From NCBI GenBank assembly GCA_964034945.1, contig OZ035961.1, positions 3,826,001 through 3,890,000 on the forward strand: a DNA stretch of 64,000 nucleotides, written 5' to 3'. Position numbers and translations under genes: made by a program. A model generated the notes under the pieces. It was given only the letters and a program-made list of their open reading frames with translations, had not been told where the DNA came from and searched no databases. Source of the DNA: Chrysopilus asiliformis (Eukaryota > Arthropoda > Insecta > Diptera > Rhagionidae). The first letter of the stretch is position 1. The number at the start of each line of letters is the position of its first letter. This document shows positions 39,461-52,034 of the stretch, in pieces.

Positions 39461-40181
39461 AAAGTTAAGAGAATTTTCTTCAGCTTTTTATTTGTGAGGT
39501 TCTATGATTATTTTATTCAAAAACCAAAAGAAAAAAATATTTTAATTAATTAGAGCAAAGCAAATTTCGTATTTTCTCTGATTTTTTTCACAAGAAATGC
39601 GAACCTATATTTTTTTTTTGAAACTGCAATAGTTACATTTAAATGCAGACATACAAGCATGCATTTTGCTGTACGACATTTCAAACTGGTAAAGAAATTG
39701 ACTTAATTAAAAGCTTAAGGTATACACAAATACCGAAACATCGTAATTAATGCTTTTTGTACATGACGGTATGCTGATTTGATACTTTTTCGACGTGCTA
39801 TGAAGACATTTCTATGAATCAAGTTGCTAGCTTTGCTGAATTATGAGACACAAGTTGAAAAGTTTTAAACAACTTTTGTGGTTTTTAGTTGAATGGATTA
39901 TTAAGCAATTAATATAAATCTGCTGTAAGGGTTGTGAAAGCAGGTAAAATTTAAATTTTAATACGTAGAACTTAATAATTTCTTGAATTTATTTAAATGT
40001 CTGTATTACTTTTTTAATTGTCTTATTTTATACAAAAAGTTTTGAAAATTAATATTTTGATCTTTAAAATATTTGAATTATTGTTTCGTTGATTTCTATA
40101 CTCCTATATGAATATCATTAAACCGGTATACAAAACACTGACGGGTCCAGATTCTAGTAGTTTCCAAAACATACCTAAATC
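39461..40181. other. AT-rich spacer
   Basis: Nothing recognised; short random ORFs only. Confidence 0.4.
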
Positions 40182-40322
40182 GAAAACATAACCTATGTGA
40201 ACTTGGCTTGCGAAGTGCGGAAACTCGAAATAAAATTCACATGAAAAAATTGTACTAAAATTGTACTAAATTGTACTGCATTTAAAAAAAATTGTACTCG
40301 AAAGGATTCGACAGAAATTAAA

Positions 40323-41115
40323 AATTGAAAAAAGACCAGCCGGCAGTGTTTTCGGAAGAAATTTTTTTTGATGCAGAATAATTGTACTAAAATTGTACCG
40401 CAAAGAAAAAAAAGTGTACTAGTACAGTTTTCTAAAAAATCGAAAAAAAAATATTTTTTGGTTTCGGAAGAAATTTTTTTTCGTAGAATAATTGCACTAA
40501 AATTGTACTAAATTGTACCACAAAGGAAAAAAATTGTACTCGTTCAGGTTCCTCGGAAATTGAAAAAAAATCGAAAAAAACGATTTTTCGCGAGAAATCG
40601 ACAGTCTTGTTTCGGAAGGAAAAAATGTTTCTGCAGAATAATTGTACTAAAATTGTACTAAATTGTACCGCAAAGAAAAAAAAGTGTACTAGTACAGTTT
40701 TCTCAAAAATCGAAAAAAAATTTTTTTTTGGTTTCGGAAGAAATTTTTTTTTATAGAATAATTGTACTAAAATTGTACTAAATTGTACCACAAAGGAAAA
40801 AAATTGTACTCGTTCAAGTTCCTCGGAAATTGAAAAAAAATCGAAAAAAAACGATTTTTCGCGAGAAATCGACAGTCTTGTTTCGGAAGGAAAAAATGTT
40901 TCTGCAGAATAATTGTACTAAAATTGTACTAAATTGTACCGCAAAGAAAAAAAAGTGTACTAGTACAGTTTTCTCAAAAATCGAAAAAAAAAATTTTTTT
41001 TGGTTTCGGAAGAAATTTTTTTTATAGAATAATTGTACTAAAATTGTACTAAATTGTACCGCAAAGAAAAAAAAATTGTACTCGTTCAGGTTCCTCGGAA
41101 ATTGAAAAAAAATTG
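40323..41115 (+). repeat. higher-order tandem array, ~275-bp period
   Basis: The motif AGAATAATTGTACTAAAATT recurs near 40374, 40474, 40634, 40755, 40905 and 41025. Units alternate between a GCAGAATA type and a TATAGAATA type, so the two-unit period is about 270-281 bp. Later copies are almost identical, pointing to recent expansion. Non-coding. Confidence 0.8.
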
Positions 41116-41117
41116 CC

Positions 41118-41647
41118 TTACCGTTTGTAACGCCAAGATCCCGTCATCACACACAAAAATGAATTACACCATTGTGTTTAGAATGATAAAAAAAGTTGAA
41201 TTTAGCATGTCCGTCCGTCTGTCTGTCCGTCCGTCTGTCCGTCCGTCTGTCCATCCGTCTGTCTGTGGCGCGGATTGCGGGCGCACGGATTGAGCTAGAG
41301 ACTTGAAATTTTGCACAGATCCGTTTTTCGTAAAATGTGAGGCTAAGTTCGTTAATGGGCAAAAATGGACCATTAGGGGAGGTACCCCCCATACGAACCA
41401 AAACTTTTTTTCTGAATATCTCAAAAACGGTGAATTTTATCAAAAAAGTCCAAGAACAAAAGTTATTTAGGATATGATTCTACATAAAACTCCCATACAT
41501 GAAAATCCGATTGGAATAAATTTAAAAAAATCTTATTGGAAAATTTGACTTCAAAGTGGAATTTTAATACAACTGTTCGCTGTTCCCTTAAATAACCATA
41601 CGGGTTTTCAATAATTGCCAGATGGGCAATTATAGCTTTTGTTATGT
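41118..41647 (+). repeat. family-A repeat with GTCC/GTCT tract, copy 2
   Basis: Starts TTACCGTTTGTAACGCCAAG, carries a GTCCGTCT microsatellite at 41206-41268, then GATTGAGCTAGAGACTTGAA, GGTACCCCCCATACG and CCAGATGGGCAATTATAGC. The same landmarks occur in inverted order at 62690-63320. It sits between the tandem array and the right TIR of the surrounding element. Confidence 0.75.
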
Positions 41648-41787
41648 TTAATTTCTGTTGAATCCTTTCGAGTACAATTTTTTTAAAATGCAGTACAATT
41701 TAGTACAATTTTAGTACAATTTTTTCATGTAAATTTTATTTCGAGTTTCCGCACTTCGCAAGCCAAGTTCACATAGGTGAAAACATC

Positions 41788-44700
41788 GAGTTAACTTCAG
41801 TGGCTAAACTGAATTTAACTGTTTTTTTTAACAAATATTGATTCCCAAAATTTGTGCTTAAAAAAATCCATCGCACATTGAAATTACAACATGTATTGAA
41901 GAAAATGTCGAATTTATTAGGAAAACTGTTGCTTTTTGGAATTATGAAAAGCACAAAAGGAAAATACAAGTAAATAATCTTTAAACACTTAAATATTAAA
42001 TTGACAGATTCCATTCTGAGACCGGAATTCAAAATGTGGATACTGTGGAAAAATCGAAAAATCTCACAGAAAGATTCCCGGTTGTTTTTTGCTCTACACG
42101 TGTATTTATTTATTTTTGCTCATGGTATGTATTACACTCAATCAAAACAAAATGATACCTGAATCGCCAGGGGGTACGTAAATCGATATGATTTTATCAC
42201 GTAAATCCACTGTCAACGTTGTGTACCTTTTCAACTGCAAAAATCTCTAGGAAAGCCGATGAAAATGTGAGGGGAAAGGGAACACGGCAAAATGAACGGT
42301 GATCTAAAAGAGAAACTTCAGAAAGTTCCCATGGGAATAAATATAACAACTTTAATATTTTCGTTTTCTTGGGGGAGGCTTCATTCATTCATTCATTCAG
42401 CAAAGTAACCAATTAAACGCAACTTTTTGGTCTACTCCACTTAATCTCTCTGGGGGTCAGTAGCAACAACCCGTCAACGAAAGTTAGTGAGGGTTTCCCA
42501 GATTTTTCTTTTAAGAAACTTTCAATGGGATTTTCCCAACTTGATTCCCGTTTGATTCTGTGCATATCGGAATTTATGACAAGCACAGAGTCGTGAATAT
42601 TTAATTAGAAACAATTTTCTTAGTGCGACACCAAAGAAAAGTTCTTCCTTTGCCAAGTAAAATCGCGATGATGGGAAAATGCGGGAAATCCACATTTTAA
42701 CTTTTCGATGTTAGACACCCCACCCGTATTATTTTATTACCTTATGGTTTTCGGAGTGGGATACAAAGTGCAAATATTATTGCATTGTGTGAACCAGGAA
42801 TTGAAACTTTGCCTTTTAATATTCTCAAACAGTTTAACACTCGAAAGTTTCGTCCTGCTACACGAAATTTTGCTTCCCAAAGGAGTATAAAATCATGCCA
42901 TATACAAAAGTCCTGGAAAAGTTTTCACCCTTAGTTGAGTTCTAACTCATTTATTTTTGCAGGTTATATACGTTTGCTCACTTTTTATGATCTTTGAAAA
43001 TATATTCTGCTTAAATCCTTTTGCTATATTAACTCGGAACTGCAACTTCTTAAAATGTAGATACACTGCGAAATCCCATTTAGGAAGTAGCTTCGTCCAT
43101 CGTTTGGAATAAATATTTTTTATTAAACTCGAAGTTACGAGGGATATTTTAAGTTACCAAGAAGCATTCCTCGGTTGTAAGATATTAGATTTTCTTTTTC
43201 TGTTATCTGATAGTTTCTCTTGTTGCGCTTATTACATCGTTGTAAACTTTACCTTGAATGTGGAAATTGTTTTGTTTTTTTTTTTGAAGATGAAGAATAC
43301 CTTTTCTTAATCAAAATTTCATCTTCTCTAGTTGTAATAATTTTCTCTTAAATATGCAAGTTTAATGTTGTTTTGAAGTCATCCAAATATTGCTTTTAAT
43401 TAAATGCTGAAATTTTTGATAACTAATTTGGATATTTTTTTGGGTGTTGGTAGAGGCTGTCTATTATTTAAGCTTTTCCGAACCCTATCTCGAGATTTTT
43501 GTATGGAGTTTAGTATCAGTGTCATAATGCGGCAAATGGCTTCTTCCTCTTCAATACCTTTTTTTCAGAAGATTGAACTCCAAACTACTCAACCGATTGA
43601 AATGAAATTTTGGCTCAAGTTTGGTTTAACCCTTAATTGATGAGGTGGGTCCAGTGGATCCACATTGATTTTTCTCTCTTTGCTATTTCTCATGTTTTCA
43701 GCACAGTGACTCTGAAATCTTCAGTACCTTCATACAGTATGGTGTTGTATGCCGAGTTAAAAGCACGGATTTGGTATGTGATTAGAACAAGTCCATTGGA
43801 AACCACCTCATCATTTACGCATATGATTTTCACCTCATAAATTAAGGCTTAACAGGAAAAAATATTTTCTATAAAATAAAAGTTTATTAAACTTTGAATA
43901 TGTGTCAAAAACGGACGTGTCCATATTAGAAAGAAAAAATATTTGAGGATCGGTCCCCAGCATACAGAACGAATTTCTGCGATTTTCTCGAAAACGGTGC
44001 GTTTTATGAAAAAATTGTAAAGAAAAAAAGTATTTACAATTATGAGGATCACTGCTTCCCCTCTCTCCCACAGAAACGATGAAATTTATCGCGATTTTCT
44101 CGAAAACGGTGCGTCGTCGTGTCGAAAAAACTAAAAACGCAAAATGTGTTTGAAATGCAATTCTACACAATTTTCTCATACACCCAAATTCGATAAGAAC
44201 TGTACTGTATAAAACTGCTTTTAAAAATTGTTTACAAAAATGTAAATACTTTTACATATCGATCGAAAAAAATCAGTTAATTGTTAACATAAGTACCTGT
44301 GGTGGAAAAATATTTTAAATCCCTACAGGTCTCTATCGATATGGAAAGCACCAAAAAAAATTAATGATAATAATTTAAGGTAAATTTTCGGCACAAAAAA
44401 AATTATTTCACGTGTCTATATTAGGTTTTTCCTTTCAATTAGGGAATTTTATTTTCAGTATACAGCGAAGACGAACATCGTGTCGCTTTTCAAGTGACGA
44501 CAGGAACTTGAACAAAATACAAGGGAAATGATGAAAGCGAAAAAGTATAAATAATGTTCTTGGATTTGTCGAGGACTCAAATATTTACAGACTCAGCCGT
44601 AGACAATTTTAAAATTGTTAGAAAGCATAAAAACGTTCAACGGCAACGAATACACGAGTACGCCATTCAAAAAGGGCATCAGCCATATGAAAAATACTCG

Positions 44701-46035
44701 GGCCACATCAGTTTCAGTTTCTATCTATATTTAAGTGTCTTTTGGTTATATGTATCGTATTTTTAGGGAAACCCCCATATATACTTGCAACCGCAAGTAT
44801 GTCGAGAGTGGCGCTCGGATGTAGAAATATGAAGATGATGATGATGATGATGAAAATTATTATGTTGAAAAAACGTTTTTCTTCTTTATTTTTTTTTCTT
44901 CGCCCCACATTGCTAACGGTCTTGAAGGTGGCGACGACATCAATGGTGGCACTTTTGGGTTAGGGGTTGATGTTGTCGGGAATGGTAATTGTAAAGACGT
45001 TGACAATGGGGGAAAATGTATGTAAAGAAAGTGGAATGCGCCCGGGGAAATATTGTATGTATCTTGTCAGGGCAACATTAATTCCCATTAGGTTTCGTCA
45101 ACATGAAAATGAACGCTAAAGAAAACACCTTCTATATTGATTATGATGCCTCTTAGAGCCGCAACGAAACCGAGAAACGCCATTATCCTCGTCTTGTTAT
45201 TGTTGAGAATTGGTTATTCAAAGATCGAGGAATGGTTTCACTTTAAATTCAATTATTTTAAATCTATGATAAAAAGAAATTCCTTTACTATTTCAGTGCT
45301 GCCATTCTCAAAGGATGGTGTATTTTTTTCGAATGTTTTTGGCTTATGTGTTTTTTCTTCTAGTTGAGGAAGCGTTCATCGAATACTAAATACATATTTG
45401 CATCTGCATGATTCCCATAGAGTTGTTCGTATCCACACAGCACTTAACTTTTATGCTTCTGAAAATTGTGTCACATTATGCTCTAAGCGAACATTTTATT
45501 CAGCCAAACGCTTCATGTGGAAATGTGAAGAACTTTAGAAAAGTGTTTCCTGCAATTTCCATACAAACTTATGCGGCGACGATAGTCACTACGGAGTTCG
45601 CTTAGCAGCTAATGTACCCATAATAAATTTACTAAATGGAAGCACAATAAGATTCTCATTTTGTCTGAGTCGGATAACATACCAAAGGTTTTTTTTTTTG
45701 TTTAAGTCTCGGAAAGTGTGGAAAAATTACCGATTTCACTGCTTTTTTAACAATTATTTCGATTATTTGACCCCCCTAAATGTGTTTAAATTACAGATCA
45801 ATATCTATGGCAAAAGTGGACCAAATTAAAGAAAAATTCAAATAATTACTAGAATAGATAGAGAATTACTTTTTTTATTTTTGTTGACTTTTTTATTTTC
45901 ACCCCCTTGAAGGCATTGACAAAAATCGGATAAGAATGGCTTCTGTGGTTCATGGAATAGTAGTAGATGAGATAAGAAGGATGGGGAACCTTATGTTATC
46001 GTAATAGTCTGAAAAATTCTTCATTTTATTAAGAA
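41788..46035. other. gene-poor AT-rich stretch with a decayed family-A relative
   Basis: No gene supported. Around 43880-44180 two tandem blocks contain TTTCTCGAAAACGGTGCG, a motif also seen in family A (TCTCAAAAACGG) and at 51280-51320, so an old related copy is likely. Simple repeats: CATTCATTCATTC near 42382 and GATGATGATGATG near 44834. Confidence 0.5.
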
Positions 46036-46524
46036 ACTAGCTTGCATACCCGTCGTTGCCGGGTTAAGTTTTTTCAATTTTTTTTTATGGTCTATGTTGG
46101 AGCTAAACTTCAGGCCAATCGGCTCAGTAGTTTCCCCGCGAAAGGGTAACATAGAGGAAGAGCTAAGTTTTGAGATCACTTTACTCCCTCCCCTTACTCC
46201 CCCACCTCTCGGGCTACTTTTTAATGGGTCTATGTTGGGGCTGGACTCCCGACGAACATCTATGCCAAATTTCAAGCCAATCGGTTCAGTAGTTTCCCCG
46301 CGAAAGAGTAACATGGCGCAAAAACTAAGTTTCGAAATCATTTTACCCCCTCCCCTTACTCCCCCCACCCGTCGCGCTTCCTTTCCGTATGCCTATATTG
46401 GAACCAGAACTATCACGGACACTCATGCCAAATTTCAAGTCAATCGGTTCAGCCGTTTTTGCTTGAAAGAGGAACAGACAGACAGAGAGACAGACATACA
46501 CCAACTCATTTTATATATTAGTAT
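46036..46524 (+). repeat. modular LINE/SINE-like fragment, full three-module copy
   Basis: Starts ACTAGCTTGCATACCCGTCG. Three related modules follow, each with an AATCGG(C/T)TCAG core and CTAAGTTT..GATCACTTTA or its variant. It ends ACAGACAGACAGAGAG, CACCAACTCATTTTATATAT, TAGTAT. It provides the reference for the two shorter copies at 6508 and 19744. Confidence 0.7.
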
Positions 46525-46564
46525 TATTACCAACGAACGATGTATTTGACAGATATGAACCATA

Positions 46565-46720
46565 TAGGGCTGTCCATAAATCACGTCACACTAATTTCTG
46601 TCTTTTCGAGCCCCCTCAATTTTTAACATTTTTTTTTAATTTTTCATATGTTATCTCTAATACTACATCCGGGGCAGGGAGCCTCCCTAAAAGTGTGACG
46701 TATTTTATGGATATCCCTTA
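46565..46720. mobile_element. short MITE with CGTCACAC subterminal repeats (156 bp)
   Basis: TIRs TAGGGCTGTCCATAAATCAC and TAAGGGATATCCATAAAATA (the latter read on the minus strand), followed by CGTCACACT on both sides. Solo ends of the same kind occur near 15705 (CCATAAAATACGTCACAC) and 60066-60195. Confidence 0.7.
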
Positions 46721-46726
46721 TGCATT

Positions 46727-47230
46727 GGTGGCCTTACAGTCCGAGCCGGGACAGTCTCAGAATCAGGCGTGTTGTCCCGGAAACTAAACTCTAGTCCCGG
46801 ATTTCTCAATTTAGTGTAAAAACTTATCAACTGCTAGCAAAAATGATCACTAAATAAGCAGAAAATACTCTACTTCGGCTGGGAGTTACCGAATAAAAAT
46901 ATTTTTTTCCCCGCGGCGCATTTTTTCATCGATTTTCCATAAATTAAGAAAGTATTTCGAAATATTTCGCATGCGGCGCTTGTGTAGTGATTGGTATTAT
47001 TACGATTGCCATTTATGGAATGAAAAGAGCGGGAAAAATTAAATTAATTTTCATTTAGGAATGTTGCGCAGCATTCTGTTAAAAAAAATCACACGCGGTG
47101 CCCATTTCTAAATTCTTTTTTCTTGAAAATCCAAAAAAGTTTTATTTTCAATAAAATATTGTTGTTTCATTGGTGTTTAGTTTCAGGTATCCCCCCTCCC
47201 CTCACCCTCTTATCTTGTCTGTGATTGACC
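46727..47230. repeat. decayed hAT-like repeat
   Basis: GGTGGCCTTACAGTCCGAGC and GTTGTCCCGGAAACTAAACT match the subterminal region of the element at 8122 (GTCTCGGAAACTAAACTTTT). GCGGCGCATTTTTTC patches match too. The right end is not definable. Confidence 0.5.
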
Positions 47231-50200
47231 CAAAAATAATATTGTCATTTTACTTACGAACAATTCAAATTTTTTATGCCTAGGTAAAGACATCTTTAAA
47301 GACATCTTTCTCAAACAAAAAGTAAACTTGTTAATATTACAAATTGTGACACAATGCTGAATGTGAACAAAAAAAGTTGTTTTTAAAGTGAGATTTCATC
47401 AGAGAATTGTAATATTAAAATCAATAAACTCCAAAATTATACAAATATTTCCTCCGTCACAAATTTTCTTATGTAAATGGAAATCTACTTATAGATTAAG
47501 TAATCTACCCCTGGGCATATCCATCTATCCATCCATCCATCTATCTATCTATCCATTTTCACTCATATGACAGTCAAAATGTATATTTTTATCCAGGTAG
47601 AATGATGGTTAATAAATTAACGTTCTATAAATATAATCACGCATTTGAAGCCAACAAAAACAGAGCAGTTGACAAAGTGACAGTTTTCTTATATGGATAT
47701 GAAAAGTTTACCAAAAACTCTTTGCTCCATTTTTAAATTTTTATAAAGTTTGCGTCTGGTTTTAGCAACTGAGGCTTCGGGCTGGAAAAGCCATGGAAAA
47801 ATATCGCATATTCGTATGTTAAATAAAATCTGTCAAAAAGACACATTAGATGGAAGTCGGGTAAACTTTTATATAACTTTTCTAAGAGATCATAACTCCA
47901 CAAAAAAATAGAAAAAGATAATGTGGAAAAGCGTTTAAAGAGAATATGGAAATTTATCAATGTTGCTACCATCAACACAAAATAAATATTGTCGTTTTTA
48001 ACCTCCGCATATAAAATTTATGTCCTACATTGAAGCATAGATTGGTAAAACTTTGAAAAATATCATAAAGGAGCATAGATAAAAAACACTTTATGCAATT
48101 GTATTTTTGGGGTGTAATTTTATATTGTTGTGGGTCTAAAAGTACCGTTATGAGTGGAATTTCGAACATACTGTGAAAATTTTAAATTCACAGCTGCAGG
48201 GATTTTGACGAGCCAGTCAGTTAGTCAATCCAAAAAACGGTTTTAAATATATAAATTGTAAAAGCAAAACATACATACGCACACACAAAAGAATGGCAAA
48301 ATACTATTTTATCTCAAAAAAGCATTTTCGTTTACATAAATTTATAATCTACTTGTTTATGCAAAATAAATTTATGATCATTGCAGAAATTTGAATGTCC
48401 TAAAATGAAAATTGGTTTTTATTCGAAACAAATCTCAACTCTTTCAGATTTAAATCTCACAAAAACGTAAGAAATTCATTTTAATGTTTGTCGCTCCTTG
48501 AGGAAACTATGTGACAATAATTCATTATAGAAATGTCTATCTCTGACATAATTTCCTCTTCTTGCTATGATTTTATATCCTTTTTACTCAATACATCTCA
48601 ACAGATTTATAGTTTTCAATTAAATTATCTAGGAAAAACATTGGGCTTTAAAAAACAGAAGAAAATCCCTGTGATAAATAAATTTTATCGTGGACTATAA
48701 ATTTAGGGAATCATTGTATTATGGACATCATTTGAATTTATTACGGCACATGTTTGCTATCCAACACCTTCAAAGAATATTAAAATAGGATATTAAATAA
48801 ATGTTATTATTGTTTAGATCGTTTTGATATGAAATTTCTCTGTAGAAATTCTTGGAAAATTTAGACCCATTTGGACATTTGAAAACAAAAAAAAACCCTT
48901 TTTCATGGCTCATTCATACATTTATTTAATACGGGAATCTGAGATGAATTTTATGATTTCTAACTCGATATCGTTGGATTTCATTTCGTTAAGAATAAAG
49001 TGGACATAGAAAATTGATGAAAAGCTGAAAAACTCCACCATTCCTTCCCCCCCAAAAATGAACTAATCAATTCTTATATAGGGCAGTATATATAAGCCAT
49101 CAAGTAACACAGTTTACAGCCAATCATTGTAATTGTAAGTGACTCTATCAATATTTGATACGATTCTGTATCAATAAAAATGAAATTGTGTATAAAAAAA
49201 GGTAAAAAGTCAGCAAAAGCAAAACCAAAAGAAAAGAATGTAATAGGGATAAGAAAAAGATAAATTTTCTTAAACCTATATAAGCTGTCTACTAACATGG
49301 ACATCAAATAAATACTTGTATTTATTTCTCCCAAAAACATCAACCTCTATGACCATCCCCTAATACTGTTCCCATTAGGTCGGGTATAAAAAAAAAGGAA
49401 ATCTTAAATGGAATACGTTCGGAAAAGCGTCGGGAAAGCGCGCCAACGTTCACAGCCTAGTGTTTTGATCGAAAAAAAAATCAAAAGTATATAGCAAGAT
49501 TTTGAGTGCGTGCATGCGAGTTATATGTAAGTATATGATGGTGTATGTGGAACGATGACATGACAAAAGGAAAACGTGTTCCATTCAAAAAGATTTTCAT
49601 CAAAAATTCAATTTCATTTGGCCGTAGTTTCCGTCCGTCTTCAGTCCACATACCTCCTCCCACTCCATCCGCACCCACCTCCCCTCATCCAGTCAGTTAG
49701 TTCAGTTAAAGTTTCCTTTGGTTGCCTCAGGGTAGGTCGCTCATATTTGGCTTCTTTATGCTTCAGCAATACGACCAGAATCTGAAGTACAATATATCCT
49801 TTTTTACCATGAACAGATCCCCGGATTTATCCCTCTGCCGTATGTATATTTTTTTCCTATATACGATTCGATGTTTGTGAATCACTCGAAGCTTTCAAGA
49901 ATCCGAACCAAACCAGAATTTTAGATGGGGGCAGGCAAAGCACAGTAGTGCCTCGACTCCAATCAGGATGAAAAACCCCAATTTGTGAACCCTCAAGGGA
50001 AAATTATGTATTTGCAGACCACATTTTCCGCCTAAAAAATTCTCTGCCACCTTGATTTTCAGATGGTTGCGTTCTTTTCTAGTTTTTTTTCCCTCCTTCC
50101 TTGTTGGTTTTTTTTTCGTTTCCTGTTGGTCCCTGGCGTCGTGATGCGGTTAATATTCAGATCCGTTTTTAGCGCCACTGCTGCTGGTAAACCTGTAAAA

Positions 50201-51063
50201 TCTGCCATGAAAAATTAGTTTTTCAGGAAATCCCCAATTGGAAGTCGCCATAGGACTGGATAATGAAGGTTTTCGGGGAGCTTTAGGGTTAATTTTCAAT
50301 CCTGCATAGCCGCACTAATTTGAAGGAAATTTTCTTCGCTGATTAAGAGTTATTTGACAGAGTGAAAGCATTTTTTTCTGTTATGAAGAAGGAAACGATT
50401 TTTATCATCTGGGGTTTATGGATAAATACGCGAATCTGAAGGAATTCTTTGATACTTATGAGTTTTAGGCATTTAATAACGATTCGTGTTGCAAAGATTT
50501 ACTAAATTGAGTTTTTCGCGGTTTTTATACGCTATAGTAGGAGTTCTTAACATTTTTATCTCTCGCAACCCGGTTTTTTCGAAATTTAGAATAAAATTAA
50601 TTAAAAAGAAATGCGCCACAGTCGAAGATTTCCAATCTAAAATATAATCACCATGTTGTTGAAATATCAATACAGTTGAGGTCTCTTTTTTAAAGAACCT
50701 GTAGCTTTATTAGCAGACTCGTTACTTTTACAATTTCATAAAAAAGTTGATTTTATAAGGCATAATTTATAGCGCACATCGCGACCCCCCTTAAGTTGTT
50801 TGGACTCCCACCAATGTCACAGATTGAGAAATCGTGCCTTGTATAGATATGAGATTCATATACGAGTACTTGAAATTTAGGGGTTTTTTTTATCATAATT
50901 ATTTCACTCGAAACCATTTCGAATGCAATTAAATTTTTAAGTGAAACAATTCGGAATTGGAATATTTTTCTATCAATATTTTCCAATTCTTTGAAAAATT
51001 TTCTGGTCAAATATTTTGAATTGACGAGAAAATCGCCAAAGGTGGCCGAACCGAAGCCGATCA
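47231..51063. other. gene-poor AT-rich stretch
   Basis: No gene supported. Contains a CATC/TATC microsatellite at about 47519-47557. The patch 49600-49760 is GC-richer and pyrimidine-rich but has no credible coding frame. Confidence 0.45.
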
Positions 51064-51132
51064 ATCAGAGCAACAACATTACTAATGTTTACATCACAAC
51101 ATTAAAAACATTACTAATGTTGTTGCTCTGAT
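51064..51132. repeat. hairpin with 26-bp arms
   Basis: Arms 51064-51089 and 51107-51132 pair with one mismatch (ATCAGAGCAACAACATT / AATGTTGTTGCTCTGAT), 17-nt loop. It abuts a family-A-like block, GAAAACGGCTCATTGTATCG, at 51299-51318. Confidence 0.75.
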
Positions 51133-51777
51133 GCTGCATCGGGATCGAATCTTCCTATCAATTGATGCTCTCTGAAGTTTTGTGCAGATAGCTAAATTTC
51201 GTGTAAAAAGCAAAAGTAAATTCTTGAATAAAAAAAAAAACGGGCCATTCCCTCTTCTTTCCGTTATACAAAAAAAAATGGTTTTCGACGATTTTCTTGA
51301 AAACGGCTCATTGTATCGAAAAATTTTTAGATACAAAAAGTGTTTAGAATATAATTTTACAAAATTCTTTCATACATGAAAATGTAATCAAACCACTGCT
51401 TTCCGGTGCAGGAGACCTAAAGTTGTCCAGTGCCGAGTTGCCCCAGAGTCGAATTATAGACGGTTCCCCCCTGTCCATTGTATGTATTTTGGGGTTGAGC
51501 AATTTGAACAAAAATGTGAGATTTGCATACATTTTAAGTAATTTTAAGTAAACAAAATTTATCATTAATATACAGTACAAAATATGTTTCAATTTAGTAT
51601 GCTGTGTCACCATTTTCTAGAAATCCGATTTGTTTGTAGAAAAGCATTTGCAACATTGAAGAATATACAAGACTCAGCATATTTTTTTTACCCTAGGAAC
51701 ATTTGCAATCAAGAAGAATTGTTTGGTGTGGGGGGGGGGGGGGGGGGGAGAGGACATTTTCGTTCGAATGGATTAGT
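51133..51777. other. decayed repeat, poly-G run
   Basis: 51133-51410 resembles the 3' half of family A (CTTGAAAACGGCTCATTG, TTCTTTCATACATGAAAAT). A run of 18 G bases lies near 51730-51748. No gene beyond the exon that may start at 51778. Confidence 0.45.
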
Positions 51778-52034
51778 CCGAATTGGACGAATACAAGCAC
51801 AAATTGCCAAAATATGACCGATTCTATTTGAATGTGGCTTTCAAAATTATCCCGGGGCAAGCGAAACTACCATACACGTTTACAACACGCATACCAATGA
51901 GCGGAGTGAAAGGATATGAAGCTTATAGCTCTACTGTTGAAATAATATTTGAACAGGATATCCCTTTGGCCAGCCATGAACATTCAGCTATCCGCAAAAA
52001 GAGGAAATATACCCTTAATATCGAATCAAACTAA
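51778..52034 (+). CDS. possible terminal exon of an unrecognised gene
   Basis: After GGATTAG at 51771-51777, a possible acceptor with a weak pyrimidine tract, the frame reads SELDEYKHKLPKYDRFYLNV and on for 84 residues to TAA at 52032-52034. There is no ATG at its start; the only in-frame upstream codon near is the TAG of the acceptor. Composition is protein-like and unlike nearby random ORFs: beta-strand-like blocks (FKIIPGQAKLPYTF, STVEIIFEQDIPLA) and a basic KKRKYTLNIE tail. I do not recognise the family. It could be the last exon of a plus-strand gene whose other exons were not found, or a pseudogene fragment. Confidence 0.35.

Larger units (their letters stand above)
40191..41778. mobile_element. 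1.6-kb non-autonomous DNA element with ~131-bp TIRs
   Basis: Ends ACCTATGTGAACTTGGCTTG and its complement. The inverted repeats run 40191-40321 and 41648-41778 with only a few mismatches. Flanks GAAAACATA (40182-40190) and GAAAACATC (41779-41787) look like an 8- or 9-bp target duplication, fitting a Mutator-like or hAT origin. The interior holds a tandem array (40323-41115) and a family-A repeat (41118-41647). No transposase ORF; the ORFs inside come from GTACAATTTTAGTACAATT repeats. Confidence 0.75.

Noticed and set aside
40432..40791. 119-codon minus-strand ORF with repeated VQFSTILVQLF
   Set aside because: It is a translation of the GTACAATTTTAGTACAATT tandem array; periodicity comes from the DNA repeat.
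46021..46549. 115- and 151-codon ORFs on opposite strands
   Set aside because: Both lie in the modular LINE/SINE-like repeat and recur with it at 6499 and 19840; non-coding.
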